Assembly: GCA_014728295.1 (NCBI GenBank)
Contig: WJLW01000033.1
Coordinates: 167,752-231,751, forward strand
Source: Chitinivibrionales bacterium
Lineage (GTDB): Bacteria; Fibrobacterota; Chitinivibrionia; Chitinivibrionales; WJKA01
DNA: 64,000 nucleotides
Reading direction: 5' to 3'
This document shows, piece after piece, positions 53,092 to 62,119 of this stretch. A program made the position numbers and the translations under genes. The stretch's first letter is position 1, and each line of letters opens with the position of its first letter. Below the pieces are notes generated by a model. It searched no databases and was not told where the DNA came from. It saw only the letters and a program-made list of their open reading frames with translations.

Positions 53092-54000
53092 ATGGTCCTC
53101 GTAACCGGCGGGACGGGAACGATGGGGAGTGTGCTTGTCACGAAACTGGCGCAAGCCGGTGAAAAGATGCGCATTCTCACTTTGCCCAACGATCCGCACG
53201 TCCACCGCGTCGGCGATGTCAACGCCGACATGCGCTATGGCAATATCTCCAATGCGGGGGATGTGCGGGGATTGTGTGACGGCGTTACGACGGTTTACCA
53301 TCTCGCCGCAATCATAATCGCATTTGACGATTTGCTGTATGATAAGATCAATGTGCAGGGAACACTTAACATCGTCAACGAAGCGAAACGTGCAGGTGTC
53401 AGGCATTTTATCTATGTCTCGTCTGCATCGGTCGTGTATCCCCAACCAACGGCCTACTCAAATTCAAAGCGCACCGGTGAAGAAATGGTGAAAAACTCAG
53501 GCCTGCACTTCACTATTGTCCGCCCAACGCTGGTATATGACAAAATCGGTAGCCTGGAATTTGACATTTTTCTGGATTATCTCACTGCGTTTGCAGTAAT
53601 CCCCTTCATTGGTAAGGGCACTGCAATCAAACGACCGGTTTTTGTTGACGATATCAACAATGCCCTGGTAGCCTTGAATGGAAATAAAAAAGCCTATAAC
53701 AAGATGTACAATTTCAGTGGCGCTGAAGCTATTTCGATTAGGGATTTTGCTCGATTGTGCTTACGCCTGATGGGTCGGAAGAAGTTGTTTATTCTTTTGC
53801 CAGTCTGGTTATGTCATGCGTTGAGTGCTGTTCTGGGTCTGCTGATGAAGCGCCCGCCGCTGAGATGGCCGGTCATTGCCGGTATGACGCAGGATGCGGA
53901 TCTGGATCCGTCTTCTGCGATTCGTGATCTGGGATACAAACCCGCAAGGGTATCTGATAAATTGCCGGAATGCTTTCCGCGCACATCGCAAAAAAAGTAA
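53092..54000 (+). CDS. NAD(P)-dependent epimerase/dehydratase (extended SDR)
   Basis: 302 residues. MVLVTGGTGTMGSVLVTKLA is the dinucleotide-binding loop and VSSASVVYPQPTAYSNSK contains the Ser and Tyr-xxx-Lys catalytic residues. The rest follows the family layout (RPTLVYD, RPVFVDDINNALV). The substrate is probably a nucleotide or lipid-linked sugar, given the glycosyltransferase 98 bases upstream and the acyltransferase locus downstream. The start is taken at the ATG just before the loop; no good Shine-Dalgarno is visible. Confidence 0.82.
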   Translation: MVLVTGGTGTMGSVLVTKLAQAGEKMRILTLPNDPHVHRVGDVNADMRYGNISNAGDVRGLCDGVTTVYHLAAIIIAFDDLLYDKINVQGTLNIVNEAKRAGVRHFIYVSSASVVYPQPTAYSNSKRTGEEMVKNSGLHFTIVRPTLVYDKIGSLEFDIFLDYLTAFAVIPFIGKGTAIKRPVFVDDINNALVALNGNKKAYNKMYNFSGAEAISIRDFARLCLRLMGRKKLFILLPVWLCHALSAVLGLLMKRPPLRWPVIAGMTQDADLDPSSAIRDLGYKPARVSDKLPECFPRTSQKK

Positions 54001-54036
54001 GCAAACATTCACCAACTATCAACCCGGGAGGTTGCT

Positions 54037-54498
54037 ATGAAACGTTTTACCCTGTCTACGATGACGCTGGTTGTGTCGGCTGCACTTTTTGCCGGTGCAT
54101 TTGCCGAGGATGAAAAGAAAGCCGACACCGAGAAGAAGACCGACGATACGCTGGTTGTTATTGCACGGGTCACCGAAATCCCCGGTACCTTTCCGCCTAA
54201 TGATCTTTACAACTACGTGTACATCATGAAATACCGCGTGATGAAAGTGGAAAAGGGCGAATTTGACGGAAAAGAAATCCTGGTTGGCCACTACAACCCG
54301 CTCATCCCGCGCAAACAAATCAAGGATAAAATGGACAAATACGTCAACGGTAATGTCGAAAAATTCGAAGAAGGCGCCAAACACAAGCTCGTCCTTGTCA
54401 AGCCCATCGATAAAGTCTGGCAGGAAGCGCTCGAGGATGAATATTTCGATGATGAATCCGATAAATATTACTGCCTGAAAGCCGACGTCGCCAAGTAA
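54037..54498 (+). CDS. small periplasmic protein of the acetylation locus
   Basis: 153 residues. A signal peptide (TLVVSAALFAGAFA) is followed by an acidic/lysine-rich linker and a compact domain (VVIARVTEIPGTFPPNDLYN, then VYIMKYRVMKVEKGEFDGK, ILVGHYNPLIPR). I do not recognise the family. GGGAGG lies nine bases before the ATG, and the gene ends 22 bases before the MBOAT gene, so it is probably a periplasmic partner of the acyltransferase system. Confidence 0.72.
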   Translation: MKRFTLSTMTLVVSAALFAGAFAEDEKKADTEKKTDDTLVVIARVTEIPGTFPPNDLYNYVYIMKYRVMKVEKGEFDGKEILVGHYNPLIPRKQIKDKMDKYVNGNVEKFEEGAKHKLVLVKPIDKVWQEALEDEYFDDESDKYYCLKADVAK

Positions 54499-54520
54499 TC
54501 CTTGAAAGGAAAAAAAAGGA

Positions 54521-56056
54521 ATGGTTTTCTCATCCCATTATTTTCTCTTTTACTTTTTCACCGTTTTCCTGCTGTTGTATTATGTGATGGTTGGTCTGCG
54601 CGTGAATTTGAGCTGGATCAACCTGCTGATTACCATCGCAAGTTACTTTTTCTATGGATGGTTTGAGCCGTGGTTTGTGACGTTGATGTGGATATCCACC
54701 TTTCTGGACTATGCTGCCGGAAGGGCCATTGAAAAACCCGATCAGGTGCTGCATGCAAAGCCGCCCTATATTCTGGATGTAATAAATATATTCAGATATC
54801 CATACTACATCACCTGGTGGATTAGTAATGCATTGAATATGCCCGTCGAGCGACGTCGCGCCTATATCAGAAATATAGCGCTGATCACCTCTATGGTCGG
54901 CAACCTGGGTCTGCTCGGTTTTTTCAAGTACTACATGTTTGTCATGGGCGGCGTCAATCGTCTGGCTGAATTAACCGGCGGTCCGAACAATCTGTTTCAA
55001 ATTCTCAGTATCACCTTGCCGATCGGTATTTCATTTTATACCTTTCAGACCATGAGCTACACGATTGACGTCTGGCGCGGTGATGCTCCGCCGGTTAAGG
55101 ACATGCGTACCTTCTCCTGCTTTGTTGCTCTCTTTCCGCAGCTCATCGCCGGTCCGATTATTCGTTATAATACCGTTGCCGAACAGCTCAGTTATCGCAA
55201 GCACACCCTTTCCAAATTCAGTAGCGGCCTGGCAATTTTTATTACCGGATTTGCCAAAAAGATTCTGCTTGCCAATCCGGGCGGGATGGTGGCGGATGCC
55301 ATTTTCAACGCCGATTCGCCGGATATGCTCAGTTCCTGGTTTGGTGTGCTGGGCTACCATTTCCAGATCTACTTTGACTTTTGCGGCTATTCGGATATGG
55401 CCGTCGGTCTGGGAAGAATGATGGGATTCGAGTTTATCAAAAACTTCAATGCGCCGTATCGCGCTCAAAGCATGTCGGATTTCTGGAACCGGTGGCATAT
55501 CTCTTTGTCAACCTGGATCCGGGATTATCTGTACATCGCGCTGGGTGGCAATCGCGGCAGTGTCGGGAGAACCTATTTCAATCTGGCAATCGCCATGTTT
55601 TTATGCGGTGTCTGGCACGGCGCCAAAATGACGTTTATCGTCTGGGGGGTCATGCATGGAGCGCTGCTGATCTGGGAAAGGACGATGGGGCGCAAGCCGG
55701 TGTATCATATGCTGCCCCCGTTCGCTAAAATAATCGTCACCAATATAATCGTAATGTTTACCTGGGTGGCATTTCGGGCCTCGTCAATGGACCAGTGCTT
55801 TCATGTCTGGAAATCGATGCTTGGATTGCTGAAGCCGTCACCGTCCGCCCCGCTATTGCGTGCCGAGCTTTTCACGGCAAACCATATGTTTGAGATGGCA
55901 ATTATCGCCTTCGTTTGCTGGCAGCCGGTTCAGGCCCACGAGTGGGTCCAGAAGCTGACGCCGACAAAAGCCATCTGGCTGGCACTGCTTTTGTTCCTGG
56001 CGGTTATTTCAATGTTTACACAATCATTCAATCCGTTTCTGTACTTTCAGTTCTAA
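54521..56056 (+). CDS. MBOAT O-acyltransferase, AlgI-like
   Basis: 511 residues, about ten or more membrane helices. VFSSHYFLFYFFTVFLLLY at the start, FNAPYRAQSMSDFWNRWHIS, LYIALGGNRG and CGVWHGAKMTFIVWGVMHG (catalytic His366, second His379) are the hallmarks of AlgI/DltB-type enzymes. These move acyl groups across the inner membrane for transfer to extracellular polysaccharide. It is followed by two AlgX/AlgJ-like genes, as in alginate acetylation operons, but no alginate polymerase is present. Confidence 0.95.
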   Translation: MVFSSHYFLFYFFTVFLLLYYVMVGLRVNLSWINLLITIASYFFYGWFEPWFVTLMWISTFLDYAAGRAIEKPDQVLHAKPPYILDVINIFRYPYYITWWISNALNMPVERRRAYIRNIALITSMVGNLGLLGFFKYYMFVMGGVNRLAELTGGPNNLFQILSITLPIGISFYTFQTMSYTIDVWRGDAPPVKDMRTFSCFVALFPQLIAGPIIRYNTVAEQLSYRKHTLSKFSSGLAIFITGFAKKILLANPGGMVADAIFNADSPDMLSSWFGVLGYHFQIYFDFCGYSDMAVGLGRMMGFEFIKNFNAPYRAQSMSDFWNRWHISLSTWIRDYLYIALGGNRGSVGRTYFNLAIAMFLCGVWHGAKMTFIVWGVMHGALLIWERTMGRKPVYHMLPPFAKIIVTNIIVMFTWVAFRASSMDQCFHVWKSMLGLLKPSPSAPLLRAELFTANHMFEMAIIAFVCWQPVQAHEWVQKLTPTKAIWLALLLFLAVISMFTQSFNPFLYFQF

Positions 56057-56074
56057 CGCCAAAGGTAGTATGAC

Positions 56075-57895
56075 ATGTCAAAAAGAGCCTATATTCTGTT
56101 CATCTGCTTTTTTCTGGCAATAATATATTGCGTCAGTATCGTTCAGGGTATTGTCGAAATAAATCGCGCCAAAGGCAGCGCCGATGAAGACGCCATACCG
56201 GCTATTCAGTTCTTTGATGTCTTCTATGATACGTTTGTCAAGCCGGTGCAGCGCGCCGATAAAATTGCCGGCATGTTTGATACGCTTGCGGTAAAGCTTG
56301 ACGAAGTCGAAACCAGGCTTCAGGAAGGCCGCGCCTTTGCGCAGAAGCTTGCCGAAAAGAAAACAACTGTTGTTGCCGATACCTCTGCCGATGCAGAAGC
56401 CGGCGAACCAGTCGAAGCGCAGGAGTGGGATTATTCCGATGCCGAGTATGCTGCCGAAGAGGCCATGTTCCTGGTTGCCGACATCAATAAAATAATGACC
56501 TCAGTCAACCGGCATATCACGGTGGAAGTGGATACTTACGAGGTGAAGGAAGGCAATATCGGCAAGCTCGATAACTGGTCGAACGGTATTGTGCGATCCA
56601 ACGCTAAAGATATCTATCGCTTGAACAAGATTCGCGGCAGGCTCGACCGGTTTTCAAAATCAGTCCCCGATGAAAAGCCGACTTCCCTGCTGGATACCTT
56701 CAGTGTCATCCAAAAGCAACTGCAGGCATTCAGGAAAAAGTACAACAAGGCTACTCCCCGGCAGATTCCCGCTATGGCGGCAGTTACTTTTTTCAAGCAT
56801 ACCTGGATGAGTCGCCGCTACCTGCGCGCCTACGAGGGTGAGTTGGAAGAAACATCCGTTTTTGCCAACGGCTTGCGCCCGCCAATGCAATTCATTCGTT
56901 TCACTTTGCTGCATGATTTAGGGTCGAAAGCCGTATTGGGCAAGAATGGCTGGTACTTTTACCGGCCCGGATTCGAGTATCTGACCTATCCGCATATTCG
57001 CGACCGGCGTTCGATGCCCGACACCACAACCAACATCATCGATCCGAGTCCGGTGATTATCCGCGACGATCCGATTGGTGAAATTGTCAAGTTCAAAGAG
57101 CAGCTCGCCGATTATGGCGCAGAGTTGCTGGTAGTTATTGTACCGGGCAAGCCGACTATTTATCCTGATATGATTTCGGACAGAATGAAACCGGAGGACG
57201 CCGGCAAAGTCACCCACTCGCTTGACGTTATCAAGCTCCTCAGAGAAAAAGGCGTGGATGTTGTCGATCTGTTCGGTCCGTTTGCCGAGGAGCGCCGCAA
57301 TGATTCCCTTGCCGGCGATTCGTTGTATTTGTCAAAGGATACGCACTGGCGCGCGCGCGGGCTGCGTCTTGCGTCGAAGCTGGTGGGTGATCGTGTCAAA
57401 CAGTATGACTGGTATGAAGACGGTGATGTCGAGTATGTCATGGATTCGGTAATGGTAGACCGTGACGGTGATGTTGGTGCTATGACGACCCTTCCCGATT
57501 TCAAAATCAGGGAGCTGGAAATGGATTTCGCTACAGAGCCGACACAATGCTATCAGGTATATCAGGTTCGCCGCGACACGGCCGGCAATGAAGTTTCGCG
57601 CACGCTATATCGTGATCAGCATGGGCGCCGTTCGAAAATTTTACTTCTCGGCGACAGCTTTTCCCGCATCTACCAGACCGATGATCCGCGTTCGGCCGGC
57701 TGGATAGCGCATCTGGCAATGGAGCTGTCGCAGCCGCTGTCGACCATTGTATCCGACGGTGGCGCCTCTACGCTGGTACGGGAAACCCTCGCCCGCAAAA
57801 CCAAATTGCTCAAAGGCAAAAAGCTGGTTGTCTGGGAATTCATCGAACGTGACCTGCGGTTCGGCGCCAAAGGATGGAAAGAGGTTGAGCTTTAG
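56075..57895 (+). CDS. AlgX/AlgJ-like SGNH-type acetyltransferase, membrane anchored
   Basis: 606 residues. One N-terminal membrane anchor (YILFICFFLAIIYCVSIV) is followed by about 260 extra, mostly helical residues, including a coiled-coil-like stretch (KLDEVETRLQEGRAFAQKL). The AlgJ/AlgX-like domain then has NGWYFYRPGFEYL, DTHWRARG (Asp422, His424) and LLLGDSFSRIY (Ser528). These match the Asp-His and Ser of enzymes that acetylate polysaccharide in the periplasm. It is longer than typical AlgJ or AlgX. It lies 18 bases after the MBOAT gene, and a terminator follows. Confidence 0.9.
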   Translation: MSKRAYILFICFFLAIIYCVSIVQGIVEINRAKGSADEDAIPAIQFFDVFYDTFVKPVQRADKIAGMFDTLAVKLDEVETRLQEGRAFAQKLAEKKTTVVADTSADAEAGEPVEAQEWDYSDAEYAAEEAMFLVADINKIMTSVNRHITVEVDTYEVKEGNIGKLDNWSNGIVRSNAKDIYRLNKIRGRLDRFSKSVPDEKPTSLLDTFSVIQKQLQAFRKKYNKATPRQIPAMAAVTFFKHTWMSRRYLRAYEGELEETSVFANGLRPPMQFIRFTLLHDLGSKAVLGKNGWYFYRPGFEYLTYPHIRDRRSMPDTTTNIIDPSPVIIRDDPIGEIVKFKEQLADYGAELLVVIVPGKPTIYPDMISDRMKPEDAGKVTHSLDVIKLLREKGVDVVDLFGPFAEERRNDSLAGDSLYLSKDTHWRARGLRLASKLVGDRVKQYDWYEDGDVEYVMDSVMVDRDGDVGAMTTLPDFKIRELEMDFATEPTQCYQVYQVRRDTAGNEVSRTLYRDQHGRRSKILLLGDSFSRIYQTDDPRSAGWIAHLAMELSQPLSTIVSDGGASTLVRETLARKTKLLKGKKLVVWEFIERDLRFGAKGWKEVEL

Positions 57896-57952
57896 CCGGG
57901 TTCGGTTCAGCTTGATGAGATCCGAAAGGTAAAGACGGCCTGATTAATGACG

Positions 57953-57993
57953 AGTCATGTCGAATTCGATGCGGAAGGGACATGGCTTTTTTT
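57953..57993 (+). terminator. Rho-independent terminator after the first AlgX-like gene
   Basis: AGTCATGTC (57953-57961) pairs with GACATGGCT (57979-57987), with one G-U pair, and is followed by a run of T residues. The second AlgX-like gene therefore probably has its own promoter. Confidence 0.75.
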
Positions 57994-58002
57994 ATTTTTT
58001 GT

Positions 58003-58031
58003 TTGACAGGTAAAGTCGGCTTAAAAACAAT
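58003..58031 (+). promoter_or_regulatory. candidate promoter of the second AlgX-like gene
   Basis: TTGACA at 58003-58008, a 17-base spacer, and AACAAT at 58026-58031. The -35 is perfect and the -10 is weak. It lies between the terminator at 57953 and the gene at 58085. Confidence 0.4.
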
Positions 58032-58084
58032 AGATTACATTACCGGAAAAAAGTTACCTACCAATTTACTTCCAAGGAGCCATT

Positions 58085-60085
58085 ATGAAGCAACGTCTGA
58101 TGAGCTTGATATGCGCAGGCATTCTGGTCATTGCCTGCATTGCACAAGCTAAACCCTACAAAGAACTCACCCCGAAGTTCAATCGCAAAAAATCATTATC
58201 TCTAGTCCGCGTTCTACAAAAGCCGACAATGGCCAATCTTGATTATGCGGCGTATGATAAAAATCCGATACGCTACGATCCCAAAAAGCTGCGACCCAAA
58301 AAACCCGGTGAGCCGGTGACAATTGACAAACTCACGTTTAACGGAGCCTTGTCGGGCGCGGTCAATTCTCTCAAAGAAACGCCCTTGACCGCTGAGGAAA
58401 AAGAGCAGCCCTTAGCCTGGAAGCCGCTGAAAGACCTGTTGTGGAAGGAAGCAAAGGATCCCGGATTCGAAGCAGTCACCAACAATATCGAAGGCAATAA
58501 ATGGGGCGATCATGAGATTATTGCGCCCTTTCAGGAAATCGCCACCGCCTGGTTGCACGAAGCCGACGGCGAACCTGAGATCTGGGTAAAAGTTGAATTC
58601 AAGCCCTGGGTCAAATTTCTGGAAGGCATCACCGACGAAGATACCGATGGATTCAAAGAAGTTTTCGGCAAGCTCGATGTTTCTGCGGTAAAGCAAGACG
58701 CAATGGCTAAAGCGATTGAATTCATCAAAAATGATTATACAAAAAAGGTGCTGAATCGCGAGGAAATTACCGACTGGATCATGATTCTCGCCTCCTACTG
58801 GTATCCCACCTACAACACTGATGTGATTGACATGGGTGATGAGACAACCTGGCCGACCAAAGACACCGACCGCAAGACCCGCAAAAAGCTCAAGGACGTG
58901 ACGGTAGAGAATCCTGTCGCCGTAGTTCGCGGTAATCCGTTCGGCAAAAAGATTTACATGGTATTCGCCGTCGAGGGCATGAAAGCCGAAAAGAAAAAAT
59001 CCATCGCCACCAAAACGATTGAAGGTAAAAAGATGGATACCACCGTATCCGAAAACTTCAAAGATAACAATACACGCTTTAAGCAGGAACTCGAAGCCAA
59101 TGGCGGGAGCTATGCTGCCTGGGCAGAAAAAGTGAAACCCTATATCGACGCCCAGAAAAATTTTCTGGCGCAACTCCCCGAAGGCCAATTAGGATTTGGC
59201 GGCAAAGAAGACTGGATCTTCTTCCGCAAATCTTTTGAATACACAACCGCCGGCGACCTGGCCGAGCAGGCACGCGACAAAAATCCCCTGCCGCACCTCA
59301 GCGATTTTAAAAAATATCTGAGCCAGGAAAATGTCAATTTGCTCTTCGTCGTAGTCCCGACCAAAGGCGAGGTCTATTATGAAAAGCTACCTTTCGATAT
59401 GCCGGATAAAACCGATGTTATCATCAATCCGTATGGCAGAAAGCTTCTGAAAGATGCGCAGGAGGCGGGCGTGGAAGTCATCGACCTCTTACCGCACTAT
59501 CTTGCCGCAAAAGCCGAAGATGCGGATTCAGCAGAACACCTCTATCAGCATCAGGATACACACTGGACCAATCGCGGGCTGCAGATTGCTGCAACTGCAA
59601 TTGCCGATCGCATCAAGCAGTATAGCTGGTACGTAAAAGCCGATCAGGATAAGGTCGACTATACCGTACGCGACACCACATTCGAGCGAACCGGCGATAT
59701 CGTTGACAAGATGCCCGAAAGTGAACGCACCAAATATCCTGCCGTCGAGCTGGAGGCGGAGCGTGTGTATACTGAGGACGGCAAGCCATTGAAAACAAAA
59801 AGCAATAAAAACGCCCCGATCATTCTGGCCGGTGACAGCTTTACCGGTGTATTCGAAGCGATTGACTGCAAAAGCGCAGGGGTTGGATCGCACATGGCCG
59901 CCAAAACCGGATTGCCGGTTGAAGTCATAACCAGTTGGGGCGGCGGCCCGCTGGTTCGCAGAAAAATGCTGCGTGCCCGTGCCGATGACCTGGGCGCCAA
60001 ACGTCTGGTTGTTTATTTGATGGTGGCCCGGGATCTGTATGACTACAGTCAGGGATGGGCGGATCTGGAAGTGCCGCAGAAATAA
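58085..60085 (+). CDS. second AlgX/AlgJ-like SGNH-type acetyltransferase
   Basis: 666 residues with a signal peptide (LICAGILVIACIAQA). About 370 residues of unfamiliar, lysine-rich sequence precede the AlgX-like domain: KEDWIFFRKSFEYTT, LLFVVVPTKGEVYYEK, HQDTHWTNRG (Asp491, His493) and LAGDSFTGVFE (Ser585). The catalytic set is complete. It appears to be a soluble or lipid-free periplasmic counterpart of the anchored protein at 56075. AAGGAG precedes the ATG. It has its own promoter and terminator, so its level may be set separately. Confidence 0.9.
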   Translation: MKQRLMSLICAGILVIACIAQAKPYKELTPKFNRKKSLSLVRVLQKPTMANLDYAAYDKNPIRYDPKKLRPKKPGEPVTIDKLTFNGALSGAVNSLKETPLTAEEKEQPLAWKPLKDLLWKEAKDPGFEAVTNNIEGNKWGDHEIIAPFQEIATAWLHEADGEPEIWVKVEFKPWVKFLEGITDEDTDGFKEVFGKLDVSAVKQDAMAKAIEFIKNDYTKKVLNREEITDWIMILASYWYPTYNTDVIDMGDETTWPTKDTDRKTRKKLKDVTVENPVAVVRGNPFGKKIYMVFAVEGMKAEKKKSIATKTIEGKKMDTTVSENFKDNNTRFKQELEANGGSYAAWAEKVKPYIDAQKNFLAQLPEGQLGFGGKEDWIFFRKSFEYTTAGDLAEQARDKNPLPHLSDFKKYLSQENVNLLFVVVPTKGEVYYEKLPFDMPDKTDVIINPYGRKLLKDAQEAGVEVIDLLPHYLAAKAEDADSAEHLYQHQDTHWTNRGLQIAATAIADRIKQYSWYVKADQDKVDYTVRDTTFERTGDIVDKMPESERTKYPAVELEAERVYTEDGKPLKTKSNKNAPIILAGDSFTGVFEAIDCKSAGVGSHMAAKTGLPVEVITSWGGGPLVRRKMLRARADDLGAKRLVVYLMVARDLYDYSQGWADLEVPQK

Positions 60086-60117
60086 TCAGTTTTTAAAAGC
60101 ATAGAGAAAAACTAATT

Positions 60118-60147
60118 AGGTTCGTCAAGTTACTTGTCGAACCTTTT
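60118..60147 (+). terminator. Rho-independent terminator after the second AlgX-like gene
   Basis: AGGTTCG (60118-60124) pairs with CGAACCT (60138-60144); the stem continues as CAA/TTG beyond one T-T mismatch. TTTT precedes AAATT. Confidence 0.7.
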
Positions 60148-60274
60148 AAATTATAGATGTAGTTTCGATCACAGGCAGAATGCTGAAATCTCAACATGAG
60201 CTAATTGGCTATGGGTGTTCCTGCTAATGGGAATCACATCTCGATAGAGAAATAAAATGCATGAGGAGCCGGCA

Positions 60275-61150
60275 ATGTCCATGCTGAAGCAGCATACGCC
60301 AAAGTGTCACAAAAAGCAAATGAATCCAACCACTAAAATCTATGCTGATGAGCAAGTTTCCACTGCGATAATTTCAGGTTTGAAAATTCGTGGTTTAGCT
60401 GTTCTTTTAGTAAATGCCATCTTGCTGATCAGCCTGATTTCATTTCCGGCACGTGGGCAGGATTCAACCGATATGATTTATGTCAAGGGCGGTGAATTCA
60501 TGATGGGCAGTACTATCTATACCAGAGAAACCGACCAGGCCCCGCTTCATAAAGTCGGTTTGAGCAGTTTCTACCTTGACAAATGTGAAGTTACACAGGT
60601 CGATTACCAAAAGTCGATGCTCAACAATCCTTCACTGAACAATCTCTGCCCCACTTGCCCCGCCGAGCGGGTTACCTGGTATGAAGCGCGGGCTTACTGC
60701 GAGAAGCTGGGCAAACGCTTACCGACCGAAGCAGAATTCGAATATGCTCTCAAAGCCGGCGCAACGACGATGTATCCCTGGGGGCAGGCGCCCGACAGCG
60801 CCGATGCTTGGGCCTGGCACGCCGGCAACAGCAACCAGAAAACGCATCCCTGCGGTAGAAAAAAGGCAAATGCGTTCGGTTTGCATGACATGACCGGGAA
60901 TGTGTGGGAGTGGGTAGGTGATTACTACGACAAAGATTATTACCGCAATTCTCCTTCCCGGAATCCACACGGCCCTGACAGGGGAAAATATCGCTCGATT
61001 CGCGGCGGTGGCTATACCAGCGGACCGCAAGCGCTTTTACCGACGGCACGCGACCGCTGCCTGCCCGACAGGAGGCGCGCGTTTATTGGGTTTCGGTGTG
61101 CAAAGGATGTTGGCGGGGAAAACGAACTGCAGGCCCCGATGTCACGCTGA
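60275..61150 (+). CDS. SUMF1-fold protein lacking the formylglycine-generating cysteines
   Basis: 291 residues. A signal or membrane anchor (VLLVNAILLISLISFPARG) is followed by a complete SUMF1/FGE-sulfatase fold: DMIYVKGGEFMMGST, CEVTQVDYQKSM, VTWYEARAYCEKLGKRLPTE, GLHDMTGNVWEWVGDYY and FIGFRCAKD. True formylglycine-generating enzymes have a CysX4Cys pair before the AAR segment; here that stretch reads ALLPTARD, so the activity is unlikely. Such proteins often bind ligands or act as structural or iron-dependent enzymes. GAGGAG before the ATG at 60275 sets the start. The role in the locus is unknown. Confidence 0.82.
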   Translation: MSMLKQHTPKCHKKQMNPTTKIYADEQVSTAIISGLKIRGLAVLLVNAILLISLISFPARGQDSTDMIYVKGGEFMMGSTIYTRETDQAPLHKVGLSSFYLDKCEVTQVDYQKSMLNNPSLNNLCPTCPAERVTWYEARAYCEKLGKRLPTEAEFEYALKAGATTMYPWGQAPDSADAWAWHAGNSNQKTHPCGRKKANAFGLHDMTGNVWEWVGDYYDKDYYRNSPSRNPHGPDRGKYRSIRGGGYTSGPQALLPTARDRCLPDRRRAFIGFRCAKDVGGENELQAPMSR

Positions 61151-61212
61151 GCCCGGCGTAGCGATCCCTTCTCATCAACGACAAGGCAAACGCCTCGCAC
61201 CGGCGTCGCTCT

Positions 61213-61246
61213 GGGCTCGTCGAAATGAGCCTGTCGAAGTGCGACA
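61213..61246. repeat. REP-like dispersed palindromic motif
   Basis: GGGCTCGTCGAAATGAGCC, then TGTCGAAGTGCGACAG: two short inverted repeats around TTCGACAGGCTCA read on the other strand. Sequences of this type recur between genes in many bacterial genomes. It lies between the convergent SUMF1-fold and MBL genes. Confidence 0.4.
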
Positions 61247-61321
61247 GCATGCCCTCTGCTCTTCCGGCATGCCACGACAATTTCACAAAAGCGTACATTT
61301 GCTGCCACCCCGTCTCACCTT

Positions 61322-62119
61322 TTATCCCTCAATCCGCAACCCATCCCACGCAAACAGCATCCCCTTATCCAGCAGGGCGCTGTCGCTTTCGTAATCGATG
61401 TGATGACATAGGTGCGTGAAATAGCAGCGTTGCGGGGCGACTTCCCGGGCCAGGGCCAATGATTCGGGCAGGATCATGTGCGTCGAATGCTCCCGCTCAA
61501 TACGCAGGCAATCGAGGATAAGTACCTTGACCCCGGCGAGTTTGCGCTTTTCGGACGCGCGTATCCGCTTGATATCGGGAATGTAGGCCAGGTCATTAAT
61601 CCGATAACCAAAGCATCCTGCCATTGCTCCATGAGACACGTGAAGCGGGATGATCCGGCAACCGAATATCTCGAATGCTTGATCGATCTCGTTTAGCTGA
61701 ATGCGGGGGATACCGCCCCCGACGAAAGTGTCCGGGTTAAAGATATAATCGTAGCTCTGCCGCAGCTTTTGCCGTGTCTCGGATGAACTGTAAAAGTCAA
61801 GCTTGTGGCCGTCCGCAGGGGTATAGGAACGTATATCCGGAATGCCGCCGATGTGGTCGGCATGGGCATGGGTCATTAACACCGCGTCTATCGCGCGAAT
61901 GTTTTCCCGCAGCATCTGTTGGCGGAAGTCCATGCTTACATCGATAAGAATGCTTTTACCGCCAACGTCCACGATAATTGACGTACGCATGCGACGGTGC
62001 CTGGGGTCATGCTCTGCCTTGCGGCAAACATCGTTGCGGCACAGCGCGTAATCCGATCTCATGCAATCAATCTGCGGCACGCCATGCGAAGTTCCCGTTC
62101 CAAGAAAGGTGACGTTCAT
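61322..62119 (-). CDS. MBL-fold metallo-hydrolase
   Basis: 265 residues. FLGTGTSHGVPQIDC opens the fold and THAHADHIGG (His84, His86, Asp88, His89) is the two-metal site of the beta-lactamase fold. Histidines at HVSHG and the closing HLCHHIDYE complete it. The start GTGTSHGVP with Cys-rich CRNDVC is like the PhnP phosphodiesterases and related enzymes. The natural substrate is probably a cyclic or linear phosphodiester, but this is family-level inference. Confidence 0.85.
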   Translation of the reverse strand: MNVTFLGTGTSHGVPQIDCMRSDYALCRNDVCRKAEHDPRHRRMRTSIIVDVGGKSILIDVSMDFRQQMLRENIRAIDAVLMTHAHADHIGGIPDIRSYTPADGHKLDFYSSSETRQKLRQSYDYIFNPDTFVGGGIPRIQLNEIDQAFEIFGCRIIPLHVSHGAMAGCFGYRINDLAYIPDIKRIRASEKRKLAGVKVLILDCLRIEREHSTHMILPESLALAREVAPQRCYFTHLCHHIDYESDSALLDKGMLFAWDGLRIEG

